DNA from: Dactylorhiza incarnata
Taxonomy: Eukaryota; Streptophyta; Magnoliopsida; Asparagales; Orchidaceae
Direction: 5' to 3'
NCBI GenBank assembly: GCA_033032865.1
Contig: JAWHQI010000185.1
Location: 4,712,001 to 4,776,000, forward strand
Length of the DNA stretch: 64,000 bases
Part shown: positions 57,888 through 64,000 of the stretch, in pieces
Layout of the letters: every line of letters begins with the position of its first letter
How positions within the stretch are numbered: position 1 is the first letter of the stretch
Notes under the pieces: generated by a model
The model's input: the letters and a program-made list of their open reading frames with translations, nothing else
What the model was told of the DNA's origin: nothing
The model's database searches: none
Program-made: the position numbers and the translations under genes

Positions 57888-60278
57888 AACGATTATCCGG
57901 CCATAGCTTTTATTGTTTTCTCGATGGTCTCTCGGGCTACTTCCAAATTCCCATCTCGCCCGAGGACCAGGAGGAAAACGACGTTTACTTGTCCTTTCGG
58001 CACCTTCGCCTATCGAAGAATGCCGTTTGGCTTATGTAATGCGCCGGCAACATTTTAACGGTGTATGTTGGCCATTTTCGACAAGTACGTAGAAAGTATT
58101 ATGGAGGTATTTATGGACGACTTTTCCGTGTTTGGTGATTCCTTCGATTTTTGTTTAGAAAATTTAGAAAAAGTGTTAGAACGGTGTGAGGAGACCAATC
58201 TCGCCCTGAACTGGGAAAAATGTCATTTCATGGTACGGGAGGGATTGGTTTTAGGTCATAAGATATCAGCAAGAGGAATTGAGGTCGATGAAGCAAAAAT
58301 AGAAGTGATCGAAAAACTGCCACCGCCAACCAACGTTAAGGCCATAAGAAGCTTTCTAGGACATGCCGGTTTTTACCGGCGGTTTATAAAAGATTTTTCA
58401 AAAATTACCAAACCACTCACTCATCTTTTAGAAAAAGACACTCCATTTATTTTTGATGATACATGCTTATCATCTTTTCAATTAATCAAAAATAAGCTAA
58501 TAAATGCGCCAATTATGATAACTCCAATCTGGGACCTTCCATTCGAAATCATGTGCGATGCAAGTAGCTTTGCGGTGGGAGCCGTTTTAGGACAACGTAT
58601 ATCTAAAAACTTCCACCCTATTTTCTACGCAAGTAAAACACTTACATCCGCGCAAGCGAACTATACCACAACGGAGAAAGAATTATTAGCAGTTATTTTT
58701 GCATTCGACAAATTTCGACCTTATATTACGCTTTCAAAAATTATTGTTTTTACGGACCACTCGGCCCTCAAATATTTACTTTCTAAACCGGATGCCAAAC
58801 CACGCTTACTTCGCTGGGTCTTACTCCTCCAGGAGTTCGACTTGGAAATCCGAGATAAAAAGGGGGCTGAGAATTTGGCCGCGGACCATCTTTCACAATT
58901 AGATAACCCATTTATTGAAGATTTAAATGAACAAACTTTTAATGATTATTTTCCCGACGAGAAGTTATTATCAATCAACACTACTCCTTCTCCTTGGTTT
59001 GCAAACTTCGCCAACTACTTAGTAGCTCGAGTCCTCCCAAAAGAATTTTCCTATCAGCAAAAGAAGAAATTCTTCTCTGACCTGAAGAATTATTTTTGGG
59101 AGGACCCGTATCTGTTTCGAGTTTGTGCAGACCAAGTAATAAGGAGATGTGTTTCTTTCGAAGAAGGACAAAATATTTTCAAACACTTACACGAAGGACC
59201 GACTGGTGGGCACTATCAAGCCAATCGGACCGCTCACAAAGTACTTAGTGCAGGCTTTTATTGGCCTAGCCTTTTTAAAGATGCCCAATCGTTTGTGAGA
59301 CGGTGCGATAGCTGCCAACGGACCGGAAATATCTCAAATAAAAATGAAATGTTGCAGAATTATTTCCTCGAGTGCGAAGTTTTCGACCTTTGGGGAATTG
59401 ATTTTGTAGGTCCTCTTCCTTCTAGCCATGGTAATAAATACATTTTAGTTGCGGTAGACTACGTGTCTCGATGGGCAGAGGCCCAAGCTCTTCCTACTAA
59501 TGACTCCCGAGTCGTTATTATTTTCTTAAAAAAATTATTTTCTCGATTCGGTACCCCTAGGGCCATCGTTAGCGACAGGGGTTCGCACTTTTGTAACGCA
59601 CAATTTGCAAAAACACTTTTAAAATATGGCGTTACACATAAGCTTTCAACTGCTTACCACCCCCAAACTAACGGCCAGGTCGAGGTAGTGAATAGAGAAA
59701 TCAAATGTATTTTAGAAAAAACTATTTCCACCTCACGTAAGGACTGGTCACATAAATTAGACGATGCTCTATGGGCTTACCGAACAGCGTACAAGACCGC
59801 CATCGGTTGTACACCGTATCGGTTAGTATATGGGAAATCGTGCCATTTACCGGTCGAATTAGAACATCGTGCTTTCTGGGCCCTTAAATTTTTAAATTTT
59901 GATCCACACTCCACCGCCGATCTTCGAAAATTCCAACTCAATGAACTCGATGAGTGGCGCTCCAATGCGTATGAAAATAATAAATTATATAAGGAACGAA
60001 CGAAATGCTTTCACGATAAAAATTTAAGGCACCCGAAAACATTTAAACCAGGCGACCAAGTATTACTTTATAATTCTCGTCTACGTTTATTTCCTGGAAA
60101 ATTAAAATCTAGATGGTCAGGTCCTTTTACTGCAAAGGAAGCTTATCCGTATGGAACTGTTTTGATATCACACCCTGATAAGGGTGATTTCAAGGTTAAT
60201 GGGCATCGTCTAAAACTTTATTTTTCTGGTGACAATGTTGACATGGATAGTGAAAAACTTCTTTTGTCTGGACTGTAA
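57888..60278 (+). pseudogene. pol: E RT (C-terminal part), RNase H and integrase, broken upstream
   Basis: 57888-58064 still encodes RT but with a frame change near 57975 and a TAA at 58056-58058. From 58065 the frame is open for 737 codons: [14 protein letters not shown], RNase H with [14 protein letters not shown] and [11 protein letters not shown], integrase finger with CDSCQRTGN, core with [17 protein letters not shown] and [15 protein letters not shown], and a C-terminal DNA-binding tail. So the second half is preserved while the first catalytic block is broken. Confidence 0.92.
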
Positions 60279-62035
60279 TAATTTGGATTAACTTTTGAAC
60301 TATATTCTTTTAGTCGAGCTCAAACGACATTAAACAGAGGGCGCTCTTGGGAGGCAACCCAAGGTTTTTAAAATTTGTTGTTTTAATTTTTCTTTGGCCC
60401 TGGATGGCTCTGATACTCTCAACTTCGGCGATGGCCTGCATCAACATTGCTGGTTTCAAGAAAAATTCAAGATGATATTTCATGAAGATTCAAAGCGCCA
60501 GCACGGGGGAGCGGCATCACACATCCTTTCAAGCCCATAAATCCAGGGAAGTGCCTGTTTCAGTTTTTCAGTTTTAATTTCTTTTCTTAATTACCCCTTC
60601 CTTCACTCTCCTTTTCCATTGAGGACAATGTCTATCGTAAGCTTGGGGGAGAATGTCTTCTTTTCTTTTAGTAGTCTAAATTAGATTTTGGTAAAATCAA
60701 TAGTACCCCTTGCTTTATGTTTTGTTTTTCCCAAAATATTTTATATAGCCTTAGTTAATTTCAAAATTTCTAATCCTACTTTTAATTATGTTTCACAAGT
60801 AAATTGTTGACTCATGTAGTGTTCTAATTCTAGGTAGCATGTTAATCTGAAATTTTTTTTTCTAAAATCTTGTACTTTCCTTATCGTTTTCTCTTTTATC
60901 TTCTTTACTTTCGAAAAAAATTCTTCATCCACTATTTTCCTCTTCATTTTTAGATATATTTTGCAGGGTTAACTTTTGATTTGTGTAGTAAATGTGAATA
61001 ATCCTAGACGCTTATTATTCTTATTTTCAGGATAAGTTCATTAGTCTTTATTTAATATCTAGGGCTTACTTTTTGAAATCCTTCAAAACTCATGCTTTAA
61101 CTAAATTTAGAGAGCAATGAAAATGATTTAGGCCATTTTTTGTTTTAAGTTTGAGCCTTCATGCCAACCCTTAAAAAGAAACCCTTTGTTAGCCTCTTTT
61201 GAGCCTTTTCCCATGTTTTATTGTCACCTCCACTTATCAAATTTTTCACCAAAGCCAAAATTTCCAAACCTATTTGAATCACACTACCACTTTGAGTTTT
61301 ATTTAAATTTCTAAAAGAGTGTGATTGGTTTATTGCATGGAGAGCTTCAAAGAAAAGAATTTGCTCAAAAAGGAGATATTTTAAGCATATTTGTATTAGT
61401 TATCTTTGCCAAAATTTCAAAAGAAAAAAAGAAAAAAATGGCTATGAAAGAGAAAGAAAGAAAATATGCTATATGCTTATAATGAAGGATTGCCTCTTAT
61501 CATTCATATCGGAAATTTTATAAAACTCATGTTTATGGTTTAGTGTGATTATAGCAATCACTTTTATCTTCGATTCTCATTCCAAATCATATGCCTAAAC
61601 CAAACATTTCGGTCCTAATAAAGTCCTCTTGATTCATGCTCCTAAATTTGCTTTAGCTAAGTAAAGAAGAAAAGTAGAATAGTTAAGTCTTGGGTATGAA
61701 TTTAGATCCTTGTTCTTAGAATGATATAATTATAATTTGTCTATTAGGGTTTAGTAACAATTCAATGCACTATCTCACTTGTTACTTAGCTCAATTTTAT
61801 TTTAAAACTTTTTAGTTAAAATTTTGGATGATTAATTTTTGTTAGTAAAGGGTATAAAAATTAAGCTTAAATAAAGTACTTATTTTAGGTTTCCTTTTCA
61901 CTATTCTCCCTACTTGGAATTTCGCAAGGTACTTGTATTTAGCATAATTAAATCTTTTTGATTAGTCATTTTATTTTATTAGCTAAAGCATATTTCTTTG
62001 CTTGGGGACAAGCAAAGTGTAAGCTTGGGGGAATT
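60279..62035 (+). other. E noncoding region after integrase, with two polypurine tracts
   Basis: No env-like or other credible ORF. ATTGAGGACAATG and GTAAGCTTGGGGGAGA at 60620-60652 match the usual Athila tract upstream of the 3' LTR, and GTAAGCTTGGGGGAATT recurs at 62019-62035 directly before the LTR. The 1.4 kb between them is AT-rich and unassigned. Confidence 0.75.
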
Positions 62036-63831
62036 TGATAATGCTAAATCTAGTTAGTTTAATTAGGTTTTTTTTAGGATATTTACTCTTACTTTTTGCT
62101 TATTGTTGTTTACCTAAATGCAATTTTGGTTCATTTTCCTATTTTTAGTGCTAACTTAAGTTTTCTGAATTTTCAGGTCAAAAATGCAAAATTTCCTAAG
62201 TCACGCCCTAGGTCACGCCCGTGACCTAGGGCGTGTAAGTTGCTGTTTCCAGTTAAGCTGCTGCCAACATAATTCAGAAGATCTGGTCAGACACGCCCGA
62301 AGTACACGGCCGTGACACACAAGTCACGCCCGTGACACGCAAGCCACGCCCGTGACCTAGGGCGTGTAAGTTGCTGTTTCCAGTTAAGCTGCTGCCAACA
62401 TAATTCAGAAGATCTGGTCAGACACGCCCAAAGTACACGCCCGTGACACGCAAGCCACGCCCGTGACCAGCCCGTGAACAGCTCAGATTCGACCAGCTGC
62501 CCACCGAATTGGTCACGCCACTTTTACACGGGCGTGCTTCCAGTCACGCCCGTGACTGCCACGTCAGCCAGCCGCCAGCGCCCATGATCGCCGCCAGCTC
62601 CCATGACCCGACTAACCACCGAAATGGTCACGCCCTTAGTCACGGGCGTGACCTAGGGCGTGACCCATCAAATCGCATCAGAATTGTGCGCCGAACCTGA
62701 TCCAAGCCGCATAATTAATTAAACAATGTCACGCCCCTAGTCACGGGCGTGACTGAGGGCGTGACCGAGGCAGAAAAATTTCTATAAATTGAAATGACCT
62801 CCAAGCTTTCCCCATTCAGTTTTTGGAGAGAGAACTTGTGCTACTACTCTATTTTTAGTGTTTTTCATGTCATTTTATTCTCTTTCTCTCTCTCTCTCTC
62901 TCTTATTTCAATGCATTTCCTTTTCTAGTTTTCATATGAATGTTGTAATGCCTTTGTAATTTTCTTTTATAGTGTATTACTAATGCTTAGTAGGCTTTCC
63001 ATGCAATTGTAATCTCAGTTGAACTTTTGTTTAATAAAAATGGTATGTTTTTGTTCTCTTAAAATCTTCATCATTTCTCTCTCCTACCCCTCCACCATGA
63101 GTAACTAAATCCTCATAGTACTCGATCTTGATGATCTGAGGATGAGTTGATCAAGTTATGATCCTTTAGTCTTCTTTCACTTTCTAAAGTGTTGGGCCTT
63201 AGATTTACTCTTAATTAAAATTTAGTGGAGCTATATTATCGATATATAATCCCCACCTTTGCTTTCATTCTTGGCTAGCCGAGAGGCCGATAGTCTGAAG
63301 TGAGCACTTAAGAGTAAAGAGAGTTACACACATTTCTCGAGAGAGAATGACGTAAATCTCCTGGATTGGAGTCAAACCCAATAGCGGGGTTCACCACTTA
63401 AAGCGAGTTTTAGGTATTCGAATACGGGACGAGAGTTCGGTCGGATTTTCCTAAACTCAGTTGGGCATATCTTCGAGAGAAGCATGTTCAAACTATGGGA
63501 ACCCCCACGGTCAAGCTGCCCTTAGTTTATTAAGTTTTAAGTTTGCTTTTGAATTTTGATCAATTTAGGCCGAAGTAAGTCAAGATCGAGTGCTATTTCT
63601 TAATCATCGTTTAGCCGTACTTTTATCCAGCTTTTATTTCAACTTAGCAGACAAAACCATCAAAAAAATTATTAAGATAAAATAATAGTAATTGGTTTGA
63701 GTATAAGTAGTCAACGGTTCTCGGATTTTAATACGACACTTGTGTTCCTATACTACAGTTCGATAGGTATACTTGCCTTCTCGGATTGCTAGTTCGTATT
63801 TTATTTCGTGCAAGCGGAATTTTAATCACCA
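62036..63831 (+). repeat. E 3' LTR
   Basis: 1796 bp. It matches the 5' LTR, with indels concentrated in the palindrome array: a loss in the second 131-bp unit and a gain of CCTAGGGCGTGAC near 62650. TATAAAT is at 62783-62789. The small ORF at 62509-62700 lies wholly in the array. Confidence 0.95.
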
Positions 63832-64000
63832 AGGGTTCCGGCTCGTCGAGGGTTCCGGCTCGTCGAGGGTTCAGGCTCGTCGGGGGTTCTGGCTCGTCGA
63901 GGGTTCTGGCTCGTCGAGGGTTCTGGCTCGTCGGGGTTCTGGCTCGTCGAGGGTTCTGGCTCGTCGGGGGTTCTGGCTCGTCGTGGTTCTGGCTCGTCGA
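63832..64000. repeat. 16/17-bp satellite array, right block (continues beyond window)
   Basis: It resumes with the AGGGT duplication of E and about ten monomers, starting with the same GGTTCCGG variants that precede E at 52978-53013, which confirms that E cut one continuous array. Confidence 0.95.

Larger units (their letters stand above)
53014..63831 (+). mobile_element. Athila-like Ty3/gypsy retrotransposon E, full length but defective
   Basis: 10,818 bp with LTRs of 1806 and 1796 bp, flanked by AGGGT (53009-53013, 63832-63836). A tRNA-Asp primer site, an Athila-type protease with DLGASINLMP and integrase with [16 protein letters not shown] place it in the Athila group. Pol carries frameshifts and a stop. 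No env-like ORF was found after integrase, where many Athila elements carry one. Inserted in the satellite. Confidence 0.95.

Noticed and set aside
62509..62700. 63-codon ORF in the E 3' LTR
   Set aside because: Composed of the GTCACGCCC palindrome array with no independent support.

Overview
The window is plant repetitive DNA, almost certainly pericentromeric or other heterochromatin. No host gene, rRNA or tRNA was recognised. Nearly every base belongs to nested LTR retrotransposons or a 16/17-bp satellite. The evidence for a plant is a pair of Sirevirus-type Ty1/copia elements, a Tekay/Del-like chromovirus and an Athila-like Ty3/gypsy element, with primer sites matching plant initiator tRNA-Met or tRNA-Asp. 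The species cannot be told from the sequence.

Layout from left to right. (1) 1-6803 is Sirevirus copia 'A1' on the minus strand: decayed pol and gag, 5' LTR at 5738-6803, other end outside the window. (2) 6804-6954 is a remnant of an Athila-related LTR. (3) 6955-27344 is Sirevirus-like copia 'B' on the minus strand, flanked by AAATT: LTR, third ORF, pol, gag, LTR. It is split by (4) gypsy 'F' at 11313-20380 on the minus strand, with two 2071-bp LTRs, CTCCG target duplications and intact gag and pol. (5) 27478-36209 is a remnant of copia 'C' on the plus strand, split by (6) the short element 'D' at 28735-35092, which has 1587-bp LTRs and one zinc-knuckle ORF. (7) 36210-36575 is GC-rich DNA with a 49-bp hairpin repeat. 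(8) From 36576 to the window end runs a 16/17-bp satellite, interrupted by (9) copia 'A2' at 39109-48717 (plus strand, GTTCT duplications) and (10) Athila-like 'E' at 53014-63831 (plus strand, AGGGT duplications).

The elements are parasites of one another rather than an operon. Order of insertion from nesting: C before D; the site next to C before B; B before F; the satellite before A2 and E. F looks youngest, because its LTRs differ at only about 16 sites by eye and its ORFs are open.

The most interesting signal lies between families. Each family carries its own array of short GC- and CpG-rich palindromes in the LTR, usually just upstream of the TATA-like box. The unrelated families F and D share one such promoter block. 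In the two Sireviruses the family motif recurs near the end of gag and just after pol. F also has an 83-nt GT-AG intron-like segment between gag and pol whose removal would put the two ORFs in one frame. The third ORF of B contains two fold-back inversions, each hinged on a natural small hairpin.
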